A stretch of DNA of 64,000 nucleotides from Myxococcales bacterium (GTDB taxonomy: Bacteria; Myxococcota_A; Polyangia; Polyangiales; Ga0077539): NCBI GenBank assembly GCA_016792845.1, contig JAEUKH010000028.1, positions 372,001 to 436,000 on the forward strand, read 5' to 3'. Below the pieces are notes generated by a model. The model searched no databases. It saw nothing but the letters and a program-made list of their open reading frames with translations, and had not been told where the DNA came from. The position numbers and the translations under genes are program-made. Below, in pieces: positions 55,593 through 64,000 of the stretch. The stretch's first letter is position 1; the number at the start of each line of letters is the position of its first letter.

Positions 55593-57416
55593 TCAAGGTG
55601 TCTCACTCGGGGCGTTGACGCGGGTGTAAAGCACCCAACTGCGGCCCTCGTACACGCGACGGTAACGGTCAGGCGCCATGGCGGCAGGGTCGCTCGCGCC
55701 GCGGCGGCAGAGAACATAATCGTAATAACTCTGAGCGGGGTCTGCCACTTCGAGCGACGCTTGCCACTCCCAGCGCGGAGGCAGCCGCGGGGGGCGCGTC
55801 GCACCCTCACGGTACCGAAACGGCGACTGGGGGAAGTCTGCAAACGAGAAGGTCGCCACGGCACCTCCGGCGACCTGATAGTACGCCGCCGCGTGCAGAA
55901 TGGGAACGTTCGGCACGAGCCCGCTCCCCATCGCCGGCGTGAGCGCCACCAGGCGTCGGCCCGGGGCCGCGTGGGCGAGGGTGGCGTCGAGGTCGCCGAG
56001 CTCCTGCTCGTTCCACTGTGAGAAGCGGGCGCTGAGGTCGAGGCTGTGGGCCATCGCGACGCTGGCCGCGAGGGCCGCGAGGAGGGCGTGGGCGCGGGCG
56101 TTGCGCGCCTTGCCGAGGGCCAACGGCAAGAGCAGGGCCGCGCTCACGGCGAAGCGGGTGTGAATGGGCCAGATCCACCCGTAGCTCGACGGGGTGGTGA
56201 GGTACAGCACCGCGCAGGCCGCTGGCAGCCAGGCGAGCCGCGCCGCACCGGGTGGCGCCTCGGTGCGACCGCCGCGGGCCAGCAGGGCGCTCGCGACCAG
56301 CGCGCTGAACCCCAGCACCGCCGCGCCATGCCACGCGATCTCAGCCCAGGTCGCCTCGGGCGGCGTCTGCGCGCCCCAGAGGAACGCGAAGCTCCGGTGC
56401 CGTACGAGGTACACGCCCAGCGCCGCGAGCGGTGCCGCGAGGGCCCAACGCTGCCGTCGTGGGTCTGCGATCAGGGCCTCGTTCGCCCGCGCCCCGAGCC
56501 CGCCGACGGCCATCGCGCCGAGCGCCGCGAGGCCCCAACCCAACAGCGCGCGCTCGTCGAAATCGCCGGGCCCGTCGAGCAGCGCGCCGCTCAGGTCGCG
56601 GGCGAGGGACGCGAGGGCGGGCCACTCGGGATGGGGCCGCACGCCCACGCCGCCCGCGCGCACGCTCTCATCACCCGCGGGCGTGCGAAGCACCCAGAAC
56701 ACCGCCGCGGCGAGCGATGGCGCGAGGAAGCGGACCTGCTGCCAGAGCCTTGAAAATGCGGCCTTCGGGCTCGATCCGCGGGGCCACGAGAGCGTGAGCA
56801 GGGTGCCGAGACCGACGAGCCCGTAGGGCACGAGGTGGGCGTAAAACGCGGCGAGGCTCAGCGCGGCGAGGCAGAGCTCGTGGCGGCGCGTGCGGGCCCC
56901 GAGGGTGTTCACCGCGAGGCCGAGGGTCACCAGCGCGATCGGCACGCCGATGAGAAAATTGAGGAAGCCGAGGAGGAGCTGCGGATTCCACAAAAGGGGC
57001 AGGCTGAGGGCGGCGAGGCGCGGGTCGCGGCCCATCGCGCGCAGGCAGTACCGTAGCGCGTACGGGGTCGCGAGCACCGTCACCGCGGTGAGCAGCTTCG
57101 CCGCCCCTTCGACCCCAAAGGGCACCGAGAGCGGGATCGCCGCGAGGTACACCAACAGGTACTGCGTGCGCGACAGGGTGGCCTCGAAGATGGCGTCGAG
57201 GCTCGACCCGAAGAGCAAACGCTTGAGCACCGACACCGCGGCCATGTGCTGCGGGAGATCTTGCAGCGGCAGGTGCCGGGCGCCCAACACCGGCGCGATC
57301 ATCACCAGGCCGACGCTGCCGAAGCCCAGCTCGAAGAGCACGCGGTGGGGGCTCCAGCGACCATGCGGGGCCTCGGTTCGGGTCGGCTCCTCACCCTCAG
57401 CCGGGCGCTCACTCAT
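55593..57416 (-). CDS. polytopic membrane protein (GT-C-like), function unknown
   Basis: 607 residues from ATG 57416, which overlaps the M16 peptidase stop (ATGA). About 11-12 hydrophobic segments with a soluble C-terminal tail of ~140 residues. An early luminal loop has the acidic/aromatic pair LPLQDLPQHMAAV, and the overall shape resembles GT-C-type lipid-linked glycosyltransferases, but no firm DxD/ExD motif can be assigned. Could act on envelope glycans. Third gene of the isomerase-peptidase run. Confidence 0.6.
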   Translation of the reverse strand: MSERPAEGEEPTRTEAPHGRWSPHRVLFELGFGSVGLVMIAPVLGARHLPLQDLPQHMAAVSVLKRLLFGSSLDAIFEATLSRTQYLLVYLAAIPLSVPFGVEGAAKLLTAVTVLATPYALRYCLRAMGRDPRLAALSLPLLWNPQLLLGFLNFLIGVPIALVTLGLAVNTLGARTRRHELCLAALSLAAFYAHLVPYGLVGLGTLLTLSWPRGSSPKAAFSRLWQQVRFLAPSLAAAVFWVLRTPAGDESVRAGGVGVRPHPEWPALASLARDLSGALLDGPGDFDERALLGWGLAALGAMAVGGLGARANEALIADPRRQRWALAAPLAALGVYLVRHRSFAFLWGAQTPPEATWAEIAWHGAAVLGFSALVASALLARGGRTEAPPGAARLAWLPAACAVLYLTTPSSYGWIWPIHTRFAVSAALLLPLALGKARNARAHALLAALAASVAMAHSLDLSARFSQWNEQELGDLDATLAHAAPGRRLVALTPAMGSGLVPNVPILHAAAYYQVAGGAVATFSFADFPQSPFRYREGATRPPRLPPRWEWQASLEVADPAQSYYDYVLCRRGASDPAAMAPDRYRRVYEGRSWVLYTRVNAPSETP

Positions 57417-58744
57417 GACAGCGCGGGTCGTAGCGTGAGGTCGCCGAGCACCGCAAGCCGCTCGGTGTACTGCCGCGCCAAATCGCCCAGCGCGCGCCGG
57501 TCGCGGGCCGAGACATCGCCGACTACGCTGATGTTCATCATCGCTGGCGAGAGCGCCAGGCACGCCCCGCGGCGCACGTCTTCGGGCGAGAGCGCCATCA
57601 CCTCGGCGAGGCGCCGCTCGGGGGTCGGGTGACGGCCGAAGAGGGCGCTCGTGCCGTAGAAATCGCTCAGCGTCTCGAGCTCGTCTTGCATCGACGCGAG
57701 GCTGAACGCATACCGCCGTTGCGCCTTCTGGAGCTCGGTCGCGGCGGGCCCTTCGAGGCAGAGCGCGGCGAGCACGTCGAGGGTCTCGTGTACGAGCTCG
57801 GGCACCCGCGCGGGCGACACCGACGACGCGACGTCGGCCACGCCCACCTCGTCGAAGAACTCGACCCCAGCGCTGATCTCGTAGGCGAGGCCGCGCTCGT
57901 CGCAGATGCGCCGATGGAGCCGCGTGCTCATGCCGTCGTCGAGCACGCGAAACACCAGGTCGATGGCCCGCGCCGCGGGCGAGGTCGCGCCGGGGGTCGC
58001 GAAGGCGACGCGCACCACCGACTGGCTGTCGCGGTTCTTCACCACCGTAACGGACTTGCGCGGCGGCGCGATGGTGAAGGGCGCCGGCGCCGCGGCCTCG
58101 CCCTCGGTGAGCCCGGTGAAGTGCCGCGCGACCATCGCCAAGACCGCCTCGTGAGGCAGCGGCCCGACCACCGTGAGCACCATGTTGCGGGTCACGCAGA
58201 ACGCGCGGTGATGGGCCACGAGCATCTCGCGCGAGATGCCCGCGACGCTCGCGAGGCTGCCGGTGATGGGCCACCCGAGCGGGTGTCGGCCGAACACCTG
58301 CGCGCGGCACACGTTGTCGGGGTTGATGTCGACGCCGTTTTCGTCAAGGTCTTCGTTGATCTCTTCTCGCACGATGGCCTTCTCGAGCGAGAGGTCTGCG
58401 AAGACCGGCGCGCGAAACACATCGGCGAGAAGGGCCAGCGCGGGCGCGGTGCTCTCGGGCGGGCTCAGCATCTCGAAGAGCGTGAAGTCACCGTGGGTCG
58501 CGGCGTTGAAGCTCGCGCCGAGCGACTCGACGGCGTCGTTGAACATCGCGGCCCGGGGCAGCGCCTCGGTGCCGCGAAAGAGCATGTGCTCGAGGAGGTG
58601 GGTGATGCCGCTCGTGCGACGACGCTCGTGCCGCGAACCCACAGCCACCCGCGCAGAGAGCAAGCATCGATGGAAGTCAGGGCGCTCGATGGTGACCACC
58701 CGGAGCGCCCCGGGGAGAACAGTCTGACGTACCGAGTGGATCAA
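57413..58744 (-). CDS. M16-family zinc metallopeptidase
   Basis: 443 residues from TTG 58744, chosen because TVLPGALRVVTI must be included and no ATG or GTG precedes it in frame after the upstream stop. The inverted zinc motif HLLEH (near residue 45), the third ligand in REEINED, and the second M16 domain with AFATPGATSPAARAIDLVF and DDGMSTRLHRRICDERGLAY are all present. Single-chain, both halves in one polypeptide, as in PqqL/processing-protease-like bacterial members. Cytoplasmic or periplasmic; no signal peptide is seen. 22 nt after the isomerase gene. Confidence 0.82.
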   Translation of the reverse strand: MIHSVRQTVLPGALRVVTIERPDFHRCLLSARVAVGSRHERRRTSGITHLLEHMLFRGTEALPRAAMFNDAVESLGASFNAATHGDFTLFEMLSPPESTAPALALLADVFRAPVFADLSLEKAIVREEINEDLDENGVDINPDNVCRAQVFGRHPLGWPITGSLASVAGISREMLVAHHRAFCVTRNMVLTVVGPLPHEAVLAMVARHFTGLTEGEAAAPAPFTIAPPRKSVTVVKNRDSQSVVRVAFATPGATSPAARAIDLVFRVLDDGMSTRLHRRICDERGLAYEISAGVEFFDEVGVADVASSVSPARVPELVHETLDVLAALCLEGPAATELQKAQRRYAFSLASMQDELETLSDFYGTSALFGRHPTPERRLAEVMALSPEDVRRGACLALSPAMMNISVVGDVSARDRRALGDLARQYTERLAVLGDLTLRPALS

Positions 58745-58766
58745 GGCGAGATCACCCGCGCGAGGC

Positions 58767-60518
58767 TCATTCGCCTTCTTCGTTGTTGTTCTGCGGCGCG
58801 CGCAACCGCGGCGAGTCGCCGATGCGCACCTGGCCCTCGTGCTCGGCGTCTTGCCGGAGCCGCGAGAGGTAGAGCACCACGGCCTCGCGCTGCTTCGCGG
58901 CGAGCATCGACGCATAGGTCGTCGTCAGGAGCTCTTGCCGTTGACGCGCGAACTCTTCGCGGGTCGCGAGGGTGCGGCTGCCGTCTTTGTAGCGCAGCAC
59001 GAAGAAGTCATCGCCCGCGCGGAGCGGCGCCGTCACCAGGGGCTGCGCGTCGGTCAACGCGAAGGCCGCGCGCACCAGCGAGGCGCTGTCTTCGAGGTCG
59101 GCCGCCACCATGCCCGTGCGCGAGAAGAGCTCGCTCTCGACCATCGCCGGCGCGCCGAGGTCGCTGCGCTCGACGGGCACGAGGTTGACGTCGGCGCGCA
59201 CCGCCTGGGGGCCCGGCACTTCACCGCGGTAGAAGGCGCGGAGCGAGGCCGCGTTCACCTCGCGACCCACGTCGTCGATGCTCGCGCCGCCACGCACACG
59301 ACCGAGCGCCGCGTTCGCCGCGGCCTGGGCCATCTCGACCGCCGCGCCGTCGCGGAACATCGCCCGGGCGAGGTCGCGCTTGGCGTCTGCCTCGGGCACG
59401 TCGCCCTCGCGCACGTCGACGAGCTGCACGATGGCCACCGCGTCGCTGGTCACCACCACGGGCGACACGCCGCCACGCTGGAGCCCCGCGGCGGCCGCGG
59501 CGATGTCGTGGTTGTACCCCGTCTCGCTCGCGTAGTTACGCCAGCCGAGGTCGCCGCCGGCGCGCCAGGTGTCGTCTTCTGAGTAGAGCCGCGCGAGACG
59601 AATGAAGTCTTCGCCGCCGCTCAGTCGCGCCACGATGGCCTCGGCCCGGGCGCGCACTTCCGCCTTCTGGGCGTCGGTCGCGTTGTCGGGGAAGGGGAGC
59701 CGGATGTGGCGCAGGCGAAGCTCCCGCGCGAGGCCGCGCAGCGCGTCGCGGCGGCGGGTGTACTGCTCGTTCACCTCGCGCTCGTGGGCGGCCATCCAGG
59801 CGGCGAGGGCCTGCGCGTCGTCGTCGCGCACGAGGGTGCGGTAGAACGCGAGGTTGAAGCGGAGGTACTTCACTGCCATCTGGTCGTGGGTGCGCTGGTA
59901 CTCGCGCCAGATCTCTTCGTCGCTCACCTGCACCGACGCGCGGATGGTCTGGCGCATCCGGTCGGCCAGCATCTCGCGCTCGGTGGCCGCGCGGAGGTCG
60001 CCCACGCTGCGGCGGAAGAAGCGGCGCACCGTGCGCTCGAAGACCGCGTAGTCGAACTGGTCGCCCGCGCCGCCGCAGAAGTTCGCCGGCAGCGGCAAAC
60101 GGCCCGAGGGCAGGCCCAGGGTCGACTCGGCGCCGACGCCGACCGTCGCGTAGAAGTGGCACTGCCTGAAGGCCTCGCTCACCTGCGCTTCGGTCACGCG
60201 CATGCCGAGCCGCTCGGCCTCGTGGGCCAGGAGCTCTCGCTCGATGAGGCCGTCGAGGGCGCCCTGTCGCACCGCGCCGGTGACCGCGGGGTTGTCGGCC
60301 ATCATCGCGGGGATGAGCCCCGAGATGGTGTTCGTCGCGGCCACGAAGTCACTGTCTGACAGCGTGTGGCCGTACACCCGCGCGGCGTAACTGACCTTCA
60401 GACTCGATTGAGAACACCCCTGCTGCGGCCCCCGGCTGACCCCAAACATGGTCGCCACCGACGCGACCAGAACCACCAGGAACAGCGACTGCGAGTGTTT
60501 CTGAAAACCTTCCAACAT
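58767..60518 (-). CDS. SurA/PpiD-like peptidyl-prolyl cis-trans isomerase
   Basis: 583 residues from ATG 60518. An uncleaved N-terminal membrane anchor (SLFLVVLVASVATMFGV), an N-terminal chaperone domain (SurA_N-type helices, ~60-220) and a parvulin domain (RHIRLPFPDN ... GGDLGWRNYASET, ~290-400), then a long C-terminal part. Envelope folding factor for outer-membrane proteins. Parvulin catalytic positions appear partly altered, so chaperone activity may dominate. First gene of a minus-strand run with the M16 peptidase. Confidence 0.78.
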   Translation of the reverse strand: MLEGFQKHSQSLFLVVLVASVATMFGVSRGPQQGCSQSSLKVSYAARVYGHTLSDSDFVAATNTISGLIPAMMADNPAVTGAVRQGALDGLIERELLAHEAERLGMRVTEAQVSEAFRQCHFYATVGVGAESTLGLPSGRLPLPANFCGGAGDQFDYAVFERTVRRFFRRSVGDLRAATEREMLADRMRQTIRASVQVSDEEIWREYQRTHDQMAVKYLRFNLAFYRTLVRDDDAQALAAWMAAHEREVNEQYTRRRDALRGLARELRLRHIRLPFPDNATDAQKAEVRARAEAIVARLSGGEDFIRLARLYSEDDTWRAGGDLGWRNYASETGYNHDIAAAAAGLQRGGVSPVVVTSDAVAIVQLVDVREGDVPEADAKRDLARAMFRDGAAVEMAQAAANAALGRVRGGASIDDVGREVNAASLRAFYRGEVPGPQAVRADVNLVPVERSDLGAPAMVESELFSRTGMVAADLEDSASLVRAAFALTDAQPLVTAPLRAGDDFFVLRYKDGSRTLATREEFARQRQELLTTTYASMLAAKQREAVVLYLSRLRQDAEHEGQVRIGDSPRLRAPQNNNEEGE

Positions 60519-60623
60519 GGTGCAACGCTCGGTACAAAACGCAATGGGTGACCACCGGGCGGCACCCCACCGGGGGCACCTCGGTACAACCAACGCCGTG
60601 CCCACTATCACATCGGATGGTGA

Positions 60624-60651
60624 TTGACACGCCCGATGAATTGCACATAGT
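60624..60651 (+). promoter_or_regulatory. putative sigma-70-type promoter of rpsO
   Basis: Perfect -35 TTGACA (60624-60629), 16-nt spacer, -10 CATAGT (60646-60651, 4/6), 32 nt before the rpsO ATG. The best promoter seen in the window. Confidence 0.6.
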
Positions 60652-60683
60652 AGCGCGCCGCTTTTGAGAGGAATGAAGGCTTC

Positions 60684-60953
60684 ATGTCACTGCATGCGTC
60701 ACAAAAGGCTGAAATCATTGGGAAGTTTGCGCAAGCCGAGGGCGACACCGGGTCACCCGAGGTCCAGGTGGCCCTCCTGACCGCGCGCATCACCCAGCTT
60801 ACCGCGCACTTCGACACCCACAAGAAAGACCACCACTCGCGCCGCGGGCTCTTGAAGCTCGTCGGGCAGCGCCGCCGTCTTCTTGACTACTTGAAGTCGA
60901 AGAACGTCGCGCGGTACCGCAGCTTGATCGAGGCGCTCAAGATCCGTAAGTGA
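60684..60953 (+). CDS. rpsO: ribosomal protein S15
   Basis: 89 residues, exact family length. Carries [49 protein letters not shown] (in part) and [12 protein letters not shown]. Binds 16S rRNA in the 30S platform. GAAGG lies just before the ATG. Followed by pnp, the conserved rpsO-pnp pairing. Confidence 0.97.
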   Translation: MSLHASQKAEIIGKFAQAEGDTGSPEVQVALLTARITQLTAHFDTHKKDHHSRRGLLKLVGQRRRLLDYLKSKNVARYRSLIEALKIRK

Positions 60954-61589
60954 TCGCGCCAGGCTGACCACCACCCGGTCTGCCCAGAGCGCATCGGCGC
61001 TGAGCCCCATCGGCTCGGAAGATGGCCCGCAGCGGGCGTCACCGAGACCGAAGGGGCCCGGCGCTGAGGCGCTCCGCAGCGAAGGGAGACCGCGCTGCGG
61101 CCCGTAGACGAGAGGGGCCTCGGGGCGACCGGGTGAGCGGGGGCCGTAGTCGATTCAGCACGAGGGCAGAGACCACGTTCCGGTCTTCGCTTCGTGCCTC
61201 TCGGAGTGGGAGCCCGTCGAGGCCCCTGCATCGGGGAGTGAGCGTGAGGACGGTTCGGTCAGGCGGCAATCATGCTGTCGGCCGGGTGCTTCAAAAGCGG
61301 CAAAATGGCACCCGCGCCACCGACTGTTTCTCTCACGTGACGCTCCTCGATGCAGCGATCTCAGACGCGCCCTGCACCGCAGTTTCGGGCTCCCTCGCAC
61401 TCACCCAGCGAGGCCCCGACGCGCGCCTGAGAGGTAGGAACCGAGGACACCGAATCGGATCACGCCTCGCACTGACCACACTGCGACCCTGCGACCGACA
61501 CGCAACGACCGCCGCGACGCGGGGCCGTGACGTGCCGCTCACCCGCGGGCTCCTCTCGGCATCGATCGTTGAAAGCGAGAGAAAACAGT
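60954..61589 (+). other. 636-nt rpsO-pnp intergenic leader without a gene
   Basis: No coding pattern or conserved protein. Unusually long for this gene pair. Contains a small hairpin (GAGCC/GGCTC at 61002-61016) soon after rpsO and the large fold described at 61113. Codon bias and GC are less extreme than in genes. Confidence 0.7.
61113..61227 (+). ncRNA. long-range RNA fold in the pnp leader (possible RNase III/PNPase control element)
   Basis: AGGGGCCTCG (61113-61122) pairs perfectly with CGAGGCCCCT (61218-61227). Inside it CACGA (61159-61163) pairs with TCGTG (61192-61196), and GAGACC (61169-61174) with GGTCTT (61182-61187) over a 7-nt loop. pnp mRNAs in enteric bacteria are controlled by an RNase III-cleaved leader hairpin; this could be an independent equivalent. 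Confidence 0.5.
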
Positions 61590-63806
61590 ATGTCGATCGT
61601 TCGTGAGTCAGTTCAAATTGGCAACCTCCATGTGACCTTCGAGACGGGCCGCCTCGCCAAGCAGGCGCACGGCTCGGTGCTCGTCAGCGCGGGCGAGACC
61701 ATGGTGCTCGTGACGGCGTGCTCGAACGCCGAAGAGCGCCCCGGCATCGATTTCTTCCCCCTGACCGTCGATTACATCGAGAAGACCTTCGCCGCGGGCA
61801 AGATCCCGGGCGGGTTCTTCAAGCGCGAGGGGCGCCCCCGCGACGAAGAGGTGCTCGTCTCGCGGCTCATCGACCGCCCGTGCCGACCGCTCTTCCCCGA
61901 CGGATACCGCTGCGACACCCAGGTGATCGCCACGGTGCTCTCGGCCGACCGCACGCACACCCCCGATGTGCTCGCCCTCACCGGCGCGAGCCTCGCGTTG
62001 CACATCTCTGACGTGCCGTGGAGCGGGCCCATCGCGGGCGTCCGCGTCGCGCGCATCGAGGGTCGCCTCGTGGCCAACCCCACCTTCGAGGAGATGGAGA
62101 AGTCAGACCTCGACCTCGTGGTCGCCGCGAGCCGCGACGCCATCGTGATGGTCGAAGGCGGCGGCGACGAGATCAGCGAAGACGACATGATCGAGGCGCT
62201 GATGTTCGCCCACCGCGCGGTGCAACCGGCCCTCGACCTGCAAGACAGCATCCGCGAGGCGGTGGGTCTGCCGAAGCGCACCTTCGTGGCGCGTCGCCCC
62301 TCGGCCGAGCTGGTCGCGCGGGTGCGCGCGGTCTCGGGCGAGGGCGTTCGCGATGCGTGCCGCACCCGGGTCAAGCAGGAGCGCTACGCCAAGTTCAAGA
62401 GCCTCCAGAAGCAGTGCGTCGAGACGCTCAAGGCAGAGTTTCCTGAAAAAGAGGGGCTCATCAAGGAGGCCTTCCACGACCTCCAGGCGCACGCGATGCG
62501 CACCATGATCGTCGACGAGAAGATTCGTATCGACGGCCGCGACACCACCACGGTGCGCCCGATCACCAGCGAGGTGTCGTGGCTGCCTCGGGTGCACGGC
62601 TCGGCCCTCTTCACCCGCGGCGAGACCCAGGGCATCGTCACCACGACCCTCGGCACCTCGCAAGACGAGCAGAAGATCGACGGGCTCACCGGCGAGCGCT
62701 GGAAGCGCTTCATGCTTCACTACAACTTCCCGCCCTACTCGGTCGGTGAGGTGAAGCCCCTGCGTTCGCCGGGCCGGCGCGAGGTGGGTCACGGCAACCT
62801 CGCCGAGCGGGCGCTCTTGCGGGTGATCCCGTCGCAAGAGCAGTTCCCCTATACGCTGCGCGTGGTGAGCGAGATCACCGAGTCGAACGGGTCGAGCTCG
62901 ATGGCCACGGTCTGCGGCGGCACCCTGTCGCTGATGGACGCCGGCGTGCCCATCCGCGCCCCGGTCGCGGGCGTCGCGATGGGCCTCATCAAAGAGGGCG
63001 ACAAGGTCGCGATCCTCACCGACATCCTCGGCGACGAAGATCACCTCGGCGACATGGACTTCAAGGTCTGCGGCACCCGCAAGGGCGTCACCGCCATCCA
63101 GATGGACATCAAGATCGAAGGCCTCTCGCGCGAGATCCTCGAGAACGCGCTGCGCCAGGCCCGCGACGGCCGTCTGCACATCCTCGACAAGATGCTCCAG
63201 ACCCTCGCGACGCCCCGCGCCGACCTCTCGAAGTACGCGCCGCGCATCACCTCGCTGAAGGTGAACCCGAACCAGATCCGTGTCGTGATCGGCCCGGGCG
63301 GCAAGACCATCAAGGGCATCGTCGACCAGACCGGCGTGGCCATCGACATCCAAGACGATGGCACCGTGAACATCGCGAGCAACGACTCCGTGGCCGTGCA
63401 GCGCGCCATCGACATCATCCGCGGGCTCACCGCCGAGGCCGAGATCGGCGCCATCTACAAGGGCACCGTGAAGCGGGTGACCGACTTCGGCGCCTTCGTC
63501 GAGATCTTCCCCGGCACCGAGGGCCTCGTTCACGTCAGCGAGCTCGACCACAAGCGCATCGAGACCGTCACCGAGGTCTGCAAAGAGGGCGACACCCTCG
63601 AAGTCAAGGTGCTCTCGATCGAAGACGGCACGGGCAAGATCAGGCTCTCGCGCCGCGCGGTGTTGCCGCTCCCCGAGGGCGAAGAGGGCGACCGCGCGCG
63701 CGAGCGGATGGAGCGCTCGCACGCCGAATCGCCGCCGCGCCGTGACGGGCCGCGCGGCGGCGACCGCGGGCCTCGCGGCGGCGGTGACCGCGGGCCTCGC
63801 CGCTGA
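61590..63806 (+). CDS. pnp: polynucleotide phosphorylase
   Basis: 738 residues from ATG 61590 (MSIVRESVQIG). Two RNase PH-like domains (GKIPGGFFKREGRP in the first; the second with FMLHYNFPPYSVGE and SEITESNGSSSMATVCGGTL, phosphate/metal-site regions), a KH domain (~560-620, VIGPGGKTIKGIV) and an S1 domain (~625-695, GAIYKGTVKRVTDFGAFVEI). The C-terminal tail is Arg/Gly/Pro-rich with GDRGPRG repeats, likely an RNA- or partner-binding extension. Degrades RNA 3' to 5' phosphorolytically. Stop codon lies in a tandem repeat. Confidence 0.97.
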   Translation: MSIVRESVQIGNLHVTFETGRLAKQAHGSVLVSAGETMVLVTACSNAEERPGIDFFPLTVDYIEKTFAAGKIPGGFFKREGRPRDEEVLVSRLIDRPCRPLFPDGYRCDTQVIATVLSADRTHTPDVLALTGASLALHISDVPWSGPIAGVRVARIEGRLVANPTFEEMEKSDLDLVVAASRDAIVMVEGGGDEISEDDMIEALMFAHRAVQPALDLQDSIREAVGLPKRTFVARRPSAELVARVRAVSGEGVRDACRTRVKQERYAKFKSLQKQCVETLKAEFPEKEGLIKEAFHDLQAHAMRTMIVDEKIRIDGRDTTTVRPITSEVSWLPRVHGSALFTRGETQGIVTTTLGTSQDEQKIDGLTGERWKRFMLHYNFPPYSVGEVKPLRSPGRREVGHGNLAERALLRVIPSQEQFPYTLRVVSEITESNGSSSMATVCGGTLSLMDAGVPIRAPVAGVAMGLIKEGDKVAILTDILGDEDHLGDMDFKVCGTRKGVTAIQMDIKIEGLSREILENALRQARDGRLHILDKMLQTLATPRADLSKYAPRITSLKVNPNQIRVVIGPGGKTIKGIVDQTGVAIDIQDDGTVNIASNDSVAVQRAIDIIRGLTAEAEIGAIYKGTVKRVTDFGAFVEIFPGTEGLVHVSELDHKRIETVTEVCKEGDTLEVKVLSIEDGTGKIRLSRRAVLPLPEGEEGDRARERMERSHAESPPRRDGPRGGDRGPRGGGDRGPRR

Positions 63807-63857
63807 GCACCCCCTGAGCACCCCCTGAGCACCCCCTGAGCGCCCGTTGAGGGCCCC
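63803..63857. repeat. tandem 11-bp repeat spanning the pnp stop codon
   Basis: Three perfect copies of CTGAGCACCCC (63803-63835), a fourth with two changes (63836-63846) and a fifth weaker copy (63847-63857). The first copy contains the pnp TGA. An 11-bp unit is not a multiple of three, so each copy places a TGA in a different frame. Confidence 0.85.
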
Positions 63858-63877
63858 GAGAGAGAGCGCTGAAGGCA

Positions 63878-64000
63878 ATGGCAAAGTCGATCGATGTGGT
63901 GGTGGTGGGCGCGACCGGGGCCGTGGGGCAGGTCATGCTCAAGGTGCTCGAAGAGCGCCGCTTTCCGGTCGGTCGGTTGCGCCTCGTGGCTTCGGCGCGC
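63878..64000 (+). CDS. asd: aspartate-semialdehyde dehydrogenase, N-terminal part (runs off the window)
   Basis: 41 codons from ATG 63878. MAKSIDVVVVGATGAVGQVM and the following LKVLEERRFPVGRLRLVAS match the N-terminal NADP-binding end of ASADH (GATGAVG with the ERRFP helix end). Second enzyme of the aspartate pathway toward lysine/DAP, methionine and threonine. GAAGG lies 2 nt before the ATG; the more distant GAGAGAG may serve instead. 71 nt after pnp. Confidence 0.88.
   Translation, partial: MAKSIDVVVVGATGAVGQVMLKVLEERRFPVGRLRLVASAR

Noticed and set aside
61022..61606. Open frame in the pnp leader
   Set aside because: Arg/Ser/Thr-rich, no motif or ribosome-binding site, and runs into the pnp start; the region folds as RNA instead.
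63803..63857. CRISPR array
   Set aside because: Units are contiguous 11-bp direct repeats with no spacers, and no cas genes are nearby.

Overview
The window is very GC-rich, densely coded DNA, and it looks like chromosome from a myxobacterium-like member of the Myxococcota (order Polyangiales is my guess; the species is not determined). The signs are proteins with a MYXO-CTERM-type C-terminal sorting tail, many secreted lipoproteins with Asp/Gly/Ala-rich linkers after the lipobox, Ser/Thr kinases with long Pro/Ala-rich linkers, a PilZ-like C-terminal domain of the kind common in myxobacteria, and strong GC3 codon bias. About 50 protein genes, one tRNA-Leu(UAA) and several hairpins, promoters and repeats can be supported.

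Layout. 1-6.5 kb: end of a flotillin-like gene and a giant (1929 aa) AAA+ ATPase. 6.5-10.3 kb: a ThDP enzyme of the 2-hydroxyacyl-CoA lyase/acetolactate synthase type, divergent from an acyl-CoA dehydrogenase across an operator-like palindrome. 10.3-14.5 kb: minus-strand operon udk - ferredoxin - secreted protein - HAD phosphatase - TPR protein. 14.6-21.8 kb: a methyltransferase, a MYXO-CTERM protein, and a split Tol system (tolQ, tolR, TonB/TolA-like, tolB, all on minus) with an ECF sigma gene and a membrane protein inserted on the opposite strand. 21.8-25.8 kb: lipoprotein, rhomboid-like protein, then a compositionally foreign patch with two different GIY-YIG nuclease-fold genes. 25.8-28.1 kb: a membrane-anchored sigma-54-activator-like protein whose ATPase motifs have all been lost. 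28.2-33.4 kb: a compact lipid-like gene cluster (alpha-oxoamine synthase, catalytically dead KAS, intact KAS, then divergently ACP, acyl-ACP desaturase, ACP). 33.5-40.6 kb: tRNA-Leu, a giant lipoprotein that looks like two secreted proteins fused in frame, another lipoprotein, a PfkB kinase and a PDZ lipoprotein. 40.7-45 kb: Ser/Thr kinase, purS, lipoprotein, TonB-like protein. 45-54 kb: proS, alpha/beta hydrolase, penicillin-acylase-family lipoprotein, rnc, dut, a zinc-ribbon pseudokinase. 54-60.5 kb: thioredoxin, a DHH-like protein, a polytopic membrane protein, an M16 peptidase and a SurA/PpiD-like isomerase. 60.6-64 kb: rpsO, a structured pnp leader, pnp, a tandem repeat on the pnp stop codon, and the start of asd.

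Two things stand out. First, the 28.2-33.4 kb cluster has all the parts for a dedicated acyl-ACP line: KAS plus a chain-length-factor-like pseudo-KAS, two ACPs and a soluble diiron acyl-ACP desaturase with all six metal ligands. It ends in a PLP enzyme that would condense the acyl chain with an amino acid, giving an unsaturated long-chain amino-ketone or sphingoid-type lipid. Second, a short palindrome, TTGAC-N5-GTCAA (with N3 variants), recurs seven times in two clusters (3.2-7.2 kb and 50.6-51.4 kb), mostly inside genes and at the cost of rare codons. This suggests selected binding sites for an unknown dimeric DNA-binding protein.
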